Positions 15,696-24,403 are shown, counted from the stretch's first letter. The stretch is 33,591 nt of DNA from Wenzhouxiangella sp. XN79A (GCF_012272825.1 NZ_JAAWWS010000059.1:1-33591), one strand, 5' to 3'. Translations and numbers: made by a program. The notes: generated by a model from the sequence alone, not told the origin.

Positions 15696-15729
15696 CGCTC
15701 GCAGCATATCCCAGCCCGCAGCCGCTCGT

Positions 15730-16608
15730 ATGGGCGCGCTGACCACCGAGCTCGGCCTGGCCTGGGCCCGGCGCATCGGTCGCCGACCGCTGCCGGCCGC
15801 ACGCCGGCGCACGCGCTGGCTGGCCGGCCCGATGCGCGCGCTGATGCGCCGCCGCGCGCGGATCGTCGCGCGCAACCTCGAGCTGTGCTTTCCTGAGCGC
15901 GACCGCGCCTGGCGCGACGCGGTGGCCGCCGAGCACTTCCGCATGCTGGCCGAAACCGCCGCCGAGATCGCGGTGTGCTGGACTCGCACCGAGCCGCTCG
16001 ACGAGCGCGCCGGCGAAGTGATCGGCCTGGAGCACCTCGAGGCGGCGCGCGCCCGGGGCGGCGTGCTGCTGCTGACCGGTCACTTCACCAGCCTCGAGCT
16101 GGGCGGTCGGCTGGTGGCCGAGCGGGTGCCGGTCGGCGGCGTCTACCGGCCGCTGCGCAACGCCCGGTTGAACGCGTTCCAGAACGACGGGCGGGGCCGC
16201 TATGCCGGCCCGATGATCCCGCGCGACGGCCTGCGTGCAATGGTTCGCCACCTGCGCGGCGGCGGTGTGCTGTGGTATGCCCCGGACCAGGACTTCGGCG
16301 CCGAGCGTTCGGTGTTCGCGCCGTTCTTCGGGGTCGAGACGGCCACCCTGAAGGGGCTGCCGGACCTGGTCCGGATGGGCCGGGCGCAGGTGGTGCCGAT
16401 GGCCGCGATCAAGAATCCGGCGACCGGCCGGGTCCGGGTGACGCTGGAGCCCGGCTGGTCGATGGGCGAAGCGCCGATCGATGCCGAACTGGCGCGCTAC
16501 AACGCCTTCCTCGAGCGCCACGTCCGGCGTGCGCCGGCGCAGTACTGGTGGGTGCACCGGCGCTTCAAGACCGCACCACCGGGCGCCCCGCTGCGCTATC
16601 CGGCCTGA
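15730..16608 (+). CDS. Lipid A biosynthesis (LpxL/LpxM-like) acyltransferase
   Basis: This 292-residue protein matches the LpxL/HtrB family of late lipid A acyltransferases. The catalytic HX4E motif is in GHFTSLELGG (about residues 117-126), followed by GVYRPLRN, the YAPDQDFG substrate block and the C-terminal YWWVHRRFK signature. E. coli LpxL is 306 residues. It acylates Kdo2-lipid IVA, so WaaA, encoded divergently next door, supplies its substrate. No good ribosome binding site precedes the ATG at 15730, so the start is moderately certain. Whether it is an LpxL or LpxM equivalent cannot be told here. Confidence 0.9.
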   Translation: MGALTTELGLAWARRIGRRPLPAARRRTRWLAGPMRALMRRRARIVARNLELCFPERDRAWRDAVAAEHFRMLAETAAEIAVCWTRTEPLDERAGEVIGLEHLEAARARGGVLLLTGHFTSLELGGRLVAERVPVGGVYRPLRNARLNAFQNDGRGRYAGPMIPRDGLRAMVRHLRGGGVLWYAPDQDFGAERSVFAPFFGVETATLKGLPDLVRMGRAQVVPMAAIKNPATGRVRVTLEPGWSMGEAPIDAELARYNAFLERHVRRAPAQYWWVHRRFKTAPPGAPLRYPA

Positions 16609-16673
16609 CTACCGGCTCGCCATCGAGCGGGTACACTTCACGACCTGTTCCGAGCCGCCGAGGACCGAAGCCG

Positions 16674-17222
16674 ATGCGACCCGCCCCCCGCGTTCTGAGA
16701 ACCGCCGAAATCTCGCCCCAGGCGATCCGCTATTCGATGATCTCGTTCACGTTGACCATGATCGCCACCATCGTCGGCATTCTCTTGCTGCCGATCGCGC
16801 TGCCGATCGCCTGGTGGTACTACCGGAGGTTCTACGCCACGCTCGAGGTCGTGCTGACCAGCCGGGAACTGCAGGTCAGCCGCGGCGTGCTGATCCGCCA
16901 GGAAAAGAGCATACCGCTGGAAAAGGTCACCGACCTGGCCCTGATCCAGGGGCCGATCATGCGCCGGATGGACATCAAGGGCCTGCAGGTCGAGACCGCC
17001 GGCCAGTCCAGCACCCCGGGCGGCGCGCTGGTCAAGCTGATCGGTATCATCGACACCGACGGCTTCCGCGACGACGCGCTGGACCAGCGCGACAAGGTCA
17101 CCGACCGACCCGACGCCGGACCGGCCGCTCCGGAACCGTCGGCCGGCGACACCGGGCAGTTGCTGACCGAGATCCGCGACACGCTGAAGCGCATCGACGC
17201 CCGGCTGGCCGAACGCGGCTGA
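16674..17222 (+). CDS. Bacterial PH-domain (bPH2/YdbS-like) membrane protein
   Basis: This 182-residue protein has two closely spaced N-terminal membrane segments (around 22-48), then a bacterial PH-like domain of the DUF304/bPH2 type at about 50-125 (the YATLEVVLTSRELQVSRGVL and EKVTDLALIQGP blocks). The C-terminal tail contains a short amphipathic coil (QLLTEIRDTLKRIDARLAE). AGGA precedes the ATG at 16674. It lies between the LpxL-like and glycosyltransferase genes on the same strand, 16 bp before the latter. The function of this family is mostly unknown; an envelope role is inferred from the location. Confidence 0.8.
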   Translation: MRPAPRVLRTAEISPQAIRYSMISFTLTMIATIVGILLLPIALPIAWWYYRRFYATLEVVLTSRELQVSRGVLIRQEKSIPLEKVTDLALIQGPIMRRMDIKGLQVETAGQSSTPGGALVKLIGIIDTDGFRDDALDQRDKVTDRPDAGPAAPEPSAGDTGQLLTEIRDTLKRIDARLAERG

Positions 17223-17238
17223 CCGGGGCGGACGCGTC

Positions 17239-18324
17239 ATGGTGCCGTCACCGCTGCGCGTGGTCTTCGTGCCGGCCAGCGGACCGACCGGTAGCGGTGA
17301 GTACTATCGCGCGCTGAACCTGAGCCGCGCGCTACGCCGGATCGCGCCGGGTCTCGAGACCCACGTGCTGCGCGCTCGCAGTGCCGGGGTGCTCGACGAC
17401 GAAGGCCTGCAGGTGCATCCGCTCGACGCCACGCCGGCCCGCGCCGATCGCGCGGTGCGGGAGCGACTGACCGCGCTGCGCCCGGCGCTGGCGGTGTTCG
17501 ACGGCAGCGGCCGCACTGCCCAGCTGCGCACCGTGCGGCGGCTCGGCGGGCGGGTCGCCTGGATCTCGAACCGGCCGGGCCGCCGGCGGCGCGCGCTGGC
17601 CTGGCGCCGGCTGCGCTGGATCGATCTGCACCTGATGCTGGTGGCCGAGCCCGACCGCGCCCGCCTGGGCCGGTTCGAGCGCCTGCGCGCCGGACGGGTG
17701 CCGGCCGCCGAGCAGCGGTTCGTCGGCGCCATCGCGCCGCCCGCGGGCGCGCTGCCCGATCCGCTGGCCGCGCGGATCGCAGCGCAGGCGGCGGTGTTCG
17801 TATCCGGGGGCGGCGGCCAGGTCTGCGCCGACGGAACGCCGGTGCCGGACCTGTTCGTCGCCGCCGCGGCCCGCTACCACGCCGCGACCGGCCGGCCGGC
17901 CTGCGTGGTGCTGGGTCCGCAGTACGCCGGGACGCCCTCGGCGCCGAGCGGCGTGGTCCTGATCGATGCCTTGCCGCCGGAGCAGCTCGGCGCCCTGCTG
18001 GCCGGGGCCGGGCTGGTGGTGGCCGGTGCCGGCAACATGCTCAGCAACCAGGTCGTTCTGGCCGGTCGGCCCTGCGTGATGACGGCAACCGGCGGCCACG
18101 ACCAGCCGCGTCGCCTGGCCGCGTACGCCGCTCGCGGTGCGGTGCAGGCCGCGCCGCTGTCGGCCACGGCGCTGGCCGACGCGGCGATTGCCCTGAGCGA
18201 AGACGCAGCCGCCCGGCGCGCGCTGATCGACGGGCTGGCCCGGCTGGGGCTGCGCAACGACACCGAGCGCGTGGCCGGCTGGCTGGCCGACCTGGCCGGC
18301 GCACGGCAGGACGGCCGTCCATAG
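17239..18324 (+). CDS. Glycosyltransferase, GT28/MurG-like
   Basis: This 361-residue protein has a two-domain GT-B appearance. The N-terminal half starts with a Rossmann strand (LRVVFVPASGPTGSGEYYRA). The C-terminal half has VFVSGGGGQVCAD and the donor-binding-like block GAGLVVAGAGNMLSNQVVLAGRPC, typical of MurG/GT28 C-terminal domains. Four genes in a row (waaA, LpxL-like, PH protein and this one) deal with the envelope and an O-antigen ligase follows, so a sugar transfer in LPS core or O-chain synthesis is plausible. Donor and acceptor cannot be read. The gene is convergent with the ligase gene, 27 bp apart. Confidence 0.72.
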   Translation: MVPSPLRVVFVPASGPTGSGEYYRALNLSRALRRIAPGLETHVLRARSAGVLDDEGLQVHPLDATPARADRAVRERLTALRPALAVFDGSGRTAQLRTVRRLGGRVAWISNRPGRRRRALAWRRLRWIDLHLMLVAEPDRARLGRFERLRAGRVPAAEQRFVGAIAPPAGALPDPLAARIAAQAAVFVSGGGGQVCADGTPVPDLFVAAAARYHAATGRPACVVLGPQYAGTPSAPSGVVLIDALPPEQLGALLAGAGLVVAGAGNMLSNQVVLAGRPCVMTATGGHDQPRRLAAYAARGAVQAAPLSATALADAAIALSEDAAARRALIDGLARLGLRNDTERVAGWLADLAGARQDGRP

Positions 18325-18351
18325 GCCTGCACGCGTCGAGCGGGCCCCTGC

Positions 18352-19671
18352 TCAGTCGCGCGGCGATTCGGCCCGGGCCCGGGCCAGGGTCAGGGCCGTG
18401 AGCAGCCCGAACCAGACGACGCCGGCATTGCGCTGGAAGATCGACTCGCCGAGCGCGACCACGGCCAACACCGCGACCGCGGCGATCGTGCTCCAGGCCG
18501 TCTGGCGCGTCGTGCGGCAGTCGGCGTGCAGGCCGCGTGCGGCCAGGGCCAGCGGAACGCCGAACAGGGCCAGCAGCGACAGCAGGCCCGGCAGGCCGTT
18601 GATGACCAACGCGGACAGGTACTGGTTGTGCGGATGTTCATAGCGCAGCAGTTCCGTCGGTAGCGCGCCGGCCGCAGCGGCCGATTCCATCGCCGCGCGG
18701 AAGGCGCCGGGCCCGCCGCCGATCAGCGGGTGCTCGGCGATCGTCGCGAAGGCGACCTGCCACAATTCCCAGCGCACGGCCAGGGTGTCGAACGGGTCGA
18801 ACAGGCTGTCCGAGCCCCGCAGCGAGTCGATTGCCTCGACGATGCGCTCGCCCAGCGGCACACCGGGGACCAGCGCCAGCAGGCCGGTCGCGACGAGCAT
18901 CGCCAGCGGCCAGCCGAACCGCCGCAGCGGCTGCTGGCCGCGGGCCAGCGAGAACGCGTAGACCGCCAGCAGCAGCGGCACCGCCAGCCAGGCGCTGCGC
19001 GAACCCGACAGCGCGGCGGCCAGCAGGCCGGCCAGGATTGCCACGGTCGCGATGCCGCGTTCGATCGCGGGCGTGGCCGGGCTGGCCGCACGCGGCAGCA
19101 GCATCAGCGCGAAGGCCAGCACCACCCCACCGAAGTAGATCGGGTTGGTCGCGCCGCCGGCTCGGGCGTCCCAGGGGTTGGCCGGAGGATCGAAGGCCAG
19201 CGCCAGGGCGTGCGCCGCGGCCAGCAGCGAGCCGAGCGCCACGCCCCACCAGAGCGCCGCGTCGAGGCCGCGAACGCGGCGCAGGAACAGGTACAGCGGG
19301 ACGATCAGCAGCAGGCGCAGGATGCGCCCGACATCGCCGCTGCCGGTCGAACCGAAGCCGGCCAGCGCCCAGGCCGCCAGCCACAGTGCGACGAAGCCGA
19401 GCACCGCGGCGATCAGCAGGCGGTCGCCGGGGACCGTCAGTGTCGCGCCGCGTCGCCGCGTCAGCGAGGGTTCGAGCCAGACGATGGCGATGGCCGACAG
19501 CAGCAGGAAGGCCGCACCGGCCACCTTCGGCACCACCAGGCCGAGGCCGAGCCCCAGAACGACCAGGCCGGCCACGGCCCGGCCCAGCAGGCTGTCGGCG
19601 GGAACCGGCGGCAGCGCGGGCGAAGGCGGCAGTTCGGCGTGCGCGTCAGTCGGCGAGTTCGAACTCGGCAC
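18352..19671 (-). CDS. O-antigen ligase/polymerase family membrane protein
   Basis: This polytopic protein of up to 439 residues has about 11-12 membrane segments and the Wzy_C/WaaL signature: a large periplasmic loop with RWELWQVAFATIAEHPLIGGGPGAFRAAM and the motif YEHPHNQYLSALVINGLPGL. It should join or polymerise O-antigen on LPS at the periplasmic face. The start is uncertain: the GTG at 19671 overlaps the zf-CHCC gene by 26 bp and has no clear ribosome binding site, and an internal start is possible because the first 25 residues are Pro/Ser-rich linker. Confidence 0.87.
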   Translation of the reverse strand: MPSSNSPTDAHAELPPSPALPPVPADSLLGRAVAGLVVLGLGLGLVVPKVAGAAFLLLSAIAIVWLEPSLTRRRGATLTVPGDRLLIAAVLGFVALWLAAWALAGFGSTGSGDVGRILRLLLIVPLYLFLRRVRGLDAALWWGVALGSLLAAAHALALAFDPPANPWDARAGGATNPIYFGGVVLAFALMLLPRAASPATPAIERGIATVAILAGLLAAALSGSRSAWLAVPLLLAVYAFSLARGQQPLRRFGWPLAMLVATGLLALVPGVPLGERIVEAIDSLRGSDSLFDPFDTLAVRWELWQVAFATIAEHPLIGGGPGAFRAAMESAAAAGALPTELLRYEHPHNQYLSALVINGLPGLLSLLALFGVPLALAARGLHADCRTTRQTAWSTIAAVAVLAVVALGESIFQRNAGVVWFGLLTALTLARARAESPRD

Positions 19672-19852
19672 CGCAGTACGGGCACTTGGCCTGGCCGGTC
19701 TTTTCGATCGGGAGGTAGACCCGGGGGTGCGAGTTCCACAAGGTCATGTCCGGCGTCGGACAGCTCAGCGGCAGGTCCGCGCGGTGGACGGTGTAGTGGT
19801 TCTCGGCGTTGGCGGGATGCTTGCCGCCGGCATCGTTCGGAGAGGCGTTCAC
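19646..19852 (-). CDS. Zinc-finger (zf-CHCC) domain small protein
   Basis: This 68-residue protein starts at a GTG (19852). Its C-terminal half carries the zf-CHCC pattern: Cys in LSCPTP, His in NSHPRVYLPI, and the CPYC pair in KCPYCGAEFEL. The fold is that of the mitochondrial complex I subunit NDUFS6 and its short bacterial homologues (COG4391). Its stop lies inside the start of the O-antigen ligase gene. Bacterial function is unclear; it binds zinc by prediction. Confidence 0.85.
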   Translation of the reverse strand: MNASPNDAGGKHPANAENHYTVHRADLPLSCPTPDMTLWNSHPRVYLPIEKTGQAKCPYCGAEFELAD

Positions 19853-19925
19853 GGGCGTCCATCGATAACGAAGAAATGGCGTCTAGTGTACCCCGCTGAA
19901 GCGGTCGCGCCGGGTGCGGTCGGGC

Positions 19926-22439
19926 TCAGCCGGCACCGAACACCCGGGTCCAGACCGCCTCGGCGGCGTCGATCAGCCGGTCCGGCGTCGGCGGCGGCTC
20001 GCCGCGCTCGAGAAAGTCCCGATCGCGCAGCGCGCTGGCTTCGGCCTGGAGTTCGATCATGGTCGTGGCCAGTTCGCGATCCAGCCAGCCGCAGTCGGCC
20101 AGCGCGTTCAGCTGCCCGGTCAGGCCGCGCTGTTGGCACAGCGTCGGGGTCCGGTGCGCCTGCAGCAGGATGCCCAGCTCGGCGGTGAACTGCAGGTGGC
20201 CGAGGATGCGGCGGATTTCGCTTTCCTCACGCTGGCGACGTTGGCGCTCGCGCATTTCGGCCAGCGCCGCACGCGTGGCGTCCGGATCGCGCGGCCGGCA
20301 CAGCACCTGGCGGCGGATCGCCTCGAACCGCTCGATCGTGGTCGGATCACCGTACACCGCCCGGGCGCGCACCAGCGCCTGGTGTTCCCAGGTCCAGGCC
20401 TCGTCGTCCTGATAGCGAGCGAAATGGTCGATGGAGCTGACCAGCAGGCCGGCGTTGCCGTTCGGCCGTAGCCGGGTATCGACCTCATAGAGCCGGCCGC
20501 CGGGCAGCGGTAGCTGGAGCGCGTTGATCAGCCGCTGGATGCCGCGCCGCGGCGGATCGCCGTCGGCGTGCAGGAAGACCAGGTCGAGGTCGGAACTGTA
20601 GTGAAGCTCGCCGGCGCCGAGGTTGCCGTAGCCGATCATGGTCACCTCGTCGGCCTCGGTGAGGGTCAGCTGCGCGACTGCGTCGAGCACGGCCTCGGCC
20701 AGCCGGGTCAGCTGGCGTCCGGCGGCGCGGCGATCCAGGCCGCCGTCGAGCTGGCCCAGCGCGGTGCGCACGTAGCCGGCCTGGCGGAACCGGGCCAGCG
20801 CGTTCAGGCTGGATTCGACGTCCTCGATCAGCATCTGCGGCGGCTCGGGCAGCTCGAAGCCGTTGACCGGGTCGAGCAGGTCGTCGAGCAGCTGCGGGCT
20901 GTCGATGACCCAGCGTGCGACCCGGTCGGTGCGGCGGAACACGCGCACCGTGCGGTCCAGGGTTTCCGGTCGCTCGTGCAGCAGCGACAGGTAGGCCGAA
21001 CGCTGGGCGATGGTCTCGATCAGGCCGAGCAGGTCGTCGAAGCCGGCGTCCGGTTCGGGCAGGTCCTCGATCCGCGCGAACAGCGCCGGCATCAGCCGGT
21101 CCAGCCGCCGCCGCGCTTCGGCCGACAGCGGCCGGCGGCCGAGCCGCTCGGCCAGGCGGCGCAGCGCCGCGGCGGCCGGCTCCGGCGCCTCGAACCCCAG
21201 TGCGACCAGCCGCTGCTCGACCTCCTCGCCGGGCGGCCAGGGCGCCGCGGTGGCCGGCGGCGAGGCCGGCTGGGTCTCGAACCGGGCCTGGAACGCCCGG
21301 CGGACTGTTCTGCGCACGTCCTCGAGACGGTCCTGCAGGGCCCTGCCGTTGGCCAGGCCCATCCAGCCCGCGATCGCTGCCAGCGGTTCGGCGGCGTCGG
21401 GCATGCGCTGGGTCTGCCGTCCGGTCGCGGCCTGGATGCAGTTTTCCAGCGTGCGCAGGAACCGGTAGGCCGCCTCCAGCGTGGCCGTCTCGTCGACCGA
21501 CAGCAGGCGCAGATCGGCGGCCGCGCGCAGTGCGGGCAGGAAACCGCCGACCCGCAGCGACGGATCGCGGCCGCCGCGCAGCAGTTGCAGGCTCTGGATC
21601 AGGAACTCCAGTTCGCGGATGCCGCCCGGGCCGCGCTTGATGTCGTCGGCCAGGTCTTCGCGGCGGCTCTTGCGGTCGATCTCCGCGTGCAGCTCGCGCA
21701 GGTTGTCGAACAGGCCGTAGTCGAGGTAGCGCCGGAACACGAACGGCGACAGCCGCTCGATCAGGTCCTGTCCGATCTCGACGTCACCGGCCGCGACGCC
21801 GGCCTTCAGCCAGGCGTAGCGCTCCCAGGCCCGGCCCTCGTTGACGAAGTACTGCTCCATCGCATCGACCGACCAGACCAGCGCCCCGGACTGGCCGAAC
21901 GGCCGCAGCCGGGTATCGACCACCCAGACCCGGCCCTGCGCGGTCACCGACTCCATCAGGCCGGTCAGTTCACGCACCACCCGGGTCAGCCAGTCGCGTG
22001 CCGACAGGCTGCGGCGCCCGTCGCTCTCGCCCTGGGCGTCGTGGACGAACACCAGGTCCAGGTCGGAGTTGAAGTTGACCTCGTCGCCGCCGAGCTTGCC
22101 GAGCGCCAGGATGGCCAGCCGCGGTCCGCCGGGCAGTTCGCCGAAGCGCTCGGTCACCCGGGCGCGGGCTTCGGCCAGCGCATCGTCGAGGCAGCCGCGG
22201 GCCAGCGACGACAGCGCGCGGCCGGTGGCCTCGACATCGTGGCGGCCGGACAGTTCGTGGTACAGGATCCGCAGGCTGCCGAGCTGGCGACGGCGGCGCA
22301 GTCGCGCTTCGATCGGCAGGCCGGGATCGTCGGCCGGCCCATCGCCGTCCAGCCACTCGGCGCCCACGCCCCAGTGGCGCAGCGCCTCGGACGCGTAGGC
22401 CGCGTGCGCGGCAAAGGTCTGCGGAGTCGGCGGGCTCAT
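19926..22439 (-). CDS. glnE: Glutamine synthetase adenylyltransferase/deadenylylase
   Basis: This 837-residue bifunctional enzyme adds AMP to, and removes it from, glutamine synthetase in response to PII. The N-terminal nucleotidyltransferase domain has LALGKLGGDEVNFNSDLDLVF at about 111-131. The C-terminal one, near residue 605, has IGYGNLGAGELHYSSDLDLVF. A helical GlnD/PII-uptake domain lies between and after them (FLIQSLQLL, PDAAEPLAAIAGW). It is about 100 residues shorter than E. coli GlnE, mostly at the N-terminus. The ATG at 22439 overlaps the stop of the amidotransferase-like gene (ATGA), which is unusual company for glnE. Confidence 0.95.
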   Translation of the reverse strand: MSPPTPQTFAAHAAYASEALRHWGVGAEWLDGDGPADDPGLPIEARLRRRRQLGSLRILYHELSGRHDVEATGRALSSLARGCLDDALAEARARVTERFGELPGGPRLAILALGKLGGDEVNFNSDLDLVFVHDAQGESDGRRSLSARDWLTRVVRELTGLMESVTAQGRVWVVDTRLRPFGQSGALVWSVDAMEQYFVNEGRAWERYAWLKAGVAAGDVEIGQDLIERLSPFVFRRYLDYGLFDNLRELHAEIDRKSRREDLADDIKRGPGGIRELEFLIQSLQLLRGGRDPSLRVGGFLPALRAAADLRLLSVDETATLEAAYRFLRTLENCIQAATGRQTQRMPDAAEPLAAIAGWMGLANGRALQDRLEDVRRTVRRAFQARFETQPASPPATAAPWPPGEEVEQRLVALGFEAPEPAAAALRRLAERLGRRPLSAEARRRLDRLMPALFARIEDLPEPDAGFDDLLGLIETIAQRSAYLSLLHERPETLDRTVRVFRRTDRVARWVIDSPQLLDDLLDPVNGFELPEPPQMLIEDVESSLNALARFRQAGYVRTALGQLDGGLDRRAAGRQLTRLAEAVLDAVAQLTLTEADEVTMIGYGNLGAGELHYSSDLDLVFLHADGDPPRRGIQRLINALQLPLPGGRLYEVDTRLRPNGNAGLLVSSIDHFARYQDDEAWTWEHQALVRARAVYGDPTTIERFEAIRRQVLCRPRDPDATRAALAEMRERQRRQREESEIRRILGHLQFTAELGILLQAHRTPTLCQQRGLTGQLNALADCGWLDRELATTMIELQAEASALRDRDFLERGEPPPTPDRLIDAAEAVWTRVFGAG

Positions 22440-23224
22440 GTCAGCTCCCGGGCGGCAGCGACCAGCGCCACGAACAGCGCCTGCTGTTCGGCGCGCTGCG
22501 GCAGGTATTCGGGATGCCACTGCACGCCGATCCGGAACGTCGGCCGCGGATGTTCCCAGGCCTGCAGCACACCGGACGGCTCGCGGGCGACGCCGGCCAG
22601 CCCGTCGGCCAGCCGGTCGATGGCCTGCGAATGCAGCGCGTTGACCCGGCAGTCGCGGCAACCGAGGATCCGATGCAGGTGCGAGTCCGGTGTCACCCGG
22701 ACCCGCTTGCGCGGGAGCACCGAGCGGATCGCCGGCACCTCGTCGTAGAAGCCCTCCAGCGATTGGTGCAGCGTGCCGCCGCAGGCCACGTTGATCAGCT
22801 GCATGCCGCGGCAGATGCCCAGCATCGGGAGATCGCGCTCGATCGCGTCACGGATCAGCCGGGTTTCCAGCGCGTCGCGGGCGCTGTCCAGCCCGCCGCG
22901 CTTCTTGGTCAGCAGCCGGCGGGCCAGCCACAGCAATGGGTAGAGCACGTAGCCCAACCAGCGCCGCCAGCCGAGCACGCCACGATCGGCCAGTTCGCTC
23001 AGCCGCAGTTCGCGCCGTTCACCGTACAGCGACGGGCTGACGTCGGCACCGCCGCCGATCACCAGGCCATCGACGGCATCGATGGTGTGCGGACGCTTCG
23101 GCCGGATTCGCAGCGGCCGACCGCCGGCGCGCCGGATCGCCAGCGCCGTGAACCACCATGCGGCCAGCCCGCCGCGGTCGGGACCGGTCACGCCGATGAT
23201 CGGGCGGGACGCCGATCGGCTCAT
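22436..23224 (-). CDS. Class I glutamine amidotransferase-like hydrolase (peptidase C26)
   Basis: This 262-residue protein belongs to the PuuD / gamma-glutamyl hydrolase group. The nucleophile Cys138 is in GICRGMQLIN, the His/Glu pair is in WHPE (His237, Glu239), and VNALHSQAI matches the family VNSxHHQ motif. An insertion at about 84-105 (GWRRWLGYVLYPLLWLARRL) is hydrophobic and basic and could bind membrane. The start is the ATG at 23224, which overlaps the amidoligase stop; its own stop overlaps the glnE start. It is probably the hydrolytic or ammonia-supplying partner of the amidoligase. Confidence 0.88.
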   Translation of the reverse strand: MSRSASRPIIGVTGPDRGGLAAWWFTALAIRRAGGRPLRIRPKRPHTIDAVDGLVIGGGADVSPSLYGERRELRLSELADRGVLGWRRWLGYVLYPLLWLARRLLTKKRGGLDSARDALETRLIRDAIERDLPMLGICRGMQLINVACGGTLHQSLEGFYDEVPAIRSVLPRKRVRVTPDSHLHRILGCRDCRVNALHSQAIDRLADGLAGVAREPSGVLQAWEHPRPTFRIGVQWHPEYLPQRAEQQALFVALVAAARELT

Positions 23225-24216
23225 CGCTGCCCTCGGCGGGTCAGTGATCGCCAGGTGGCCGACCACCAGCGCTTCAGTGCGCTCGACTCACCGAACCGCC
23301 GGCGCGCTTCGCGCCGCAGGTCGTCGGGCCGGTGGGCCAGGTCCTCGACCCCGGCCCAGGCCGCCCAGGGCTCGGCCAGCGACCAGTCCGGGTCGTCGAT
23401 CCGGCAGTCGGGCAGGCGGTAGTGCCAGGCCGGCCGCGGCTTGACCAGGGCATGCTCGACCGGCGCGGCATCGACCCGGTCGGGGTCGAGCCAGGCGAAC
23501 AGCGGCAGTGCGTCGAGAGGCCGGTTGCGGGTCGGCGTGTAGCGCAGGTAATCGTCGATCAGGCCGTCCCGGTCCGGCGCATAGTCCGGATCCAGCAGGT
23601 GGGCCACGAAGTCTTCCGGAAACGGCTGGACATACGGCGTCAGCTTTCGCGACAGGTCGATCTCGTCGCGTTCGAGGATGGTCGGGTAGCGCAGCAGGAA
23701 GGCCTGCAGGATGGCCAGAAGGTGATCGGCGTCCTGGCTGTGGATCTCGATATTGAACTGCAGCCCGAAGGCATACAGGGCCGAAGCCTCCGTACCGCGC
23801 GCGCCGGCGGCATGGAGACGCGCGCGGATCGCGTCGATCCGCGGCAGCGCCGCCAGCGGCACCGGCGGGCAGACCAGTTCGTGCGGGACCACCAGGCCGG
23901 TGACCTGCGACAGCAGTTTCTCGAGGTTGTCGCGGAATGCCCCGCCTTCCAGCTCGATTCCGAGCTGTTTCAGCGCATCGAGATAGCGGCGCGAGGTCAG
24001 GATCTCGGCGTCGAGTTCGACGGTGAACTCGCCCAGCTCGGTATCGCGGACCGTGCCGGAGAACGCGCTGTCGGCATCGAAGCTGCCGCCGAGCTCGTCG
24101 ATCACCGCCTGCGCGATGTCCGGCGCCTCGACCCCGGCCATCTCCATTTCCACGCCGACCCGGCGCGGGGCGTCGTCGGGCGTTCGCGTCCAGGGCAGCG
24201 TTCGAAACTCGGTCAC
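23221..24216 (-). CDS. Amidoligase (glutamine synthetase-like COOH-NH2 ligase)
   Basis: The 331-residue product starts at a GTG (24216) with an excellent GGAGG 7 nt upstream. It matches the amidoligase_2 family of the glutamine synthetase/GCS superfamily: the first-strand metal-binding GVEMEM at about 21-26, FTVELDAE at about 64-71, LQFNIEIHS, and the LTPYVQPFP block. Such enzymes form amide or peptide bonds with ATP. The frame is open for 225 codons upstream, but that is through the non-coding repeats. The following peptidase C26 gene overlaps by 4 bp; this pairing has been noted in comparative work on amidoligases. The product is unknown. Confidence 0.85.
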   Translation of the reverse strand: MTEFRTLPWTRTPDDAPRRVGVEMEMAGVEAPDIAQAVIDELGGSFDADSAFSGTVRDTELGEFTVELDAEILTSRRYLDALKQLGIELEGGAFRDNLEKLLSQVTGLVVPHELVCPPVPLAALPRIDAIRARLHAAGARGTEASALYAFGLQFNIEIHSQDADHLLAILQAFLLRYPTILERDEIDLSRKLTPYVQPFPEDFVAHLLDPDYAPDRDGLIDDYLRYTPTRNRPLDALPLFAWLDPDRVDAAPVEHALVKPRPAWHYRLPDCRIDDPDWSLAEPWAAWAGVEDLAHRPDDLRREARRRFGESSALKRWWSATWRSLTRRGQR

Positions 24217-24321
24217 CGGGTCACCTCCACGTCTGCAGTGTACCGACCGCATGTTGCGCCGACACGACCATGCCGCCGGTACCGGGCCGAAACCGGCAAG
24301 GCGCGGTCGGCCGGGACGTGG

Positions 24322-24347
24322 AGCGTACCTTGATGGACCATGAGCAT
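24322..24347 (-). promoter_or_regulatory. Fifth array head upstream of the amidoligase gene
   Basis: This copy of the array head has no terminator after it. On the minus strand its TACGCT (24327-24322) is followed by about 105 nt and then the GTG of the amidoligase gene. If the heads are promoters, this one drives the amidoligase-amidotransferase-glnE operon. If they are protein-binding sites, it places the operon under the same regulator as the array. Confidence 0.4.
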
Positions 24348-24403
24348 GTCCAGCCGCACCGTACCGCACCGCAACGCAACGCCGCACGCGGGCGAAAGAT
24401 TCG

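Noticed and set aside
15975..16673. N-terminal extension of the PH-domain protein
   Set aside because: It overlaps the acyltransferase gene in another frame and is Arg/Pro-rich shadow sequence; AGGA and the ATG at 16674 are preferred.
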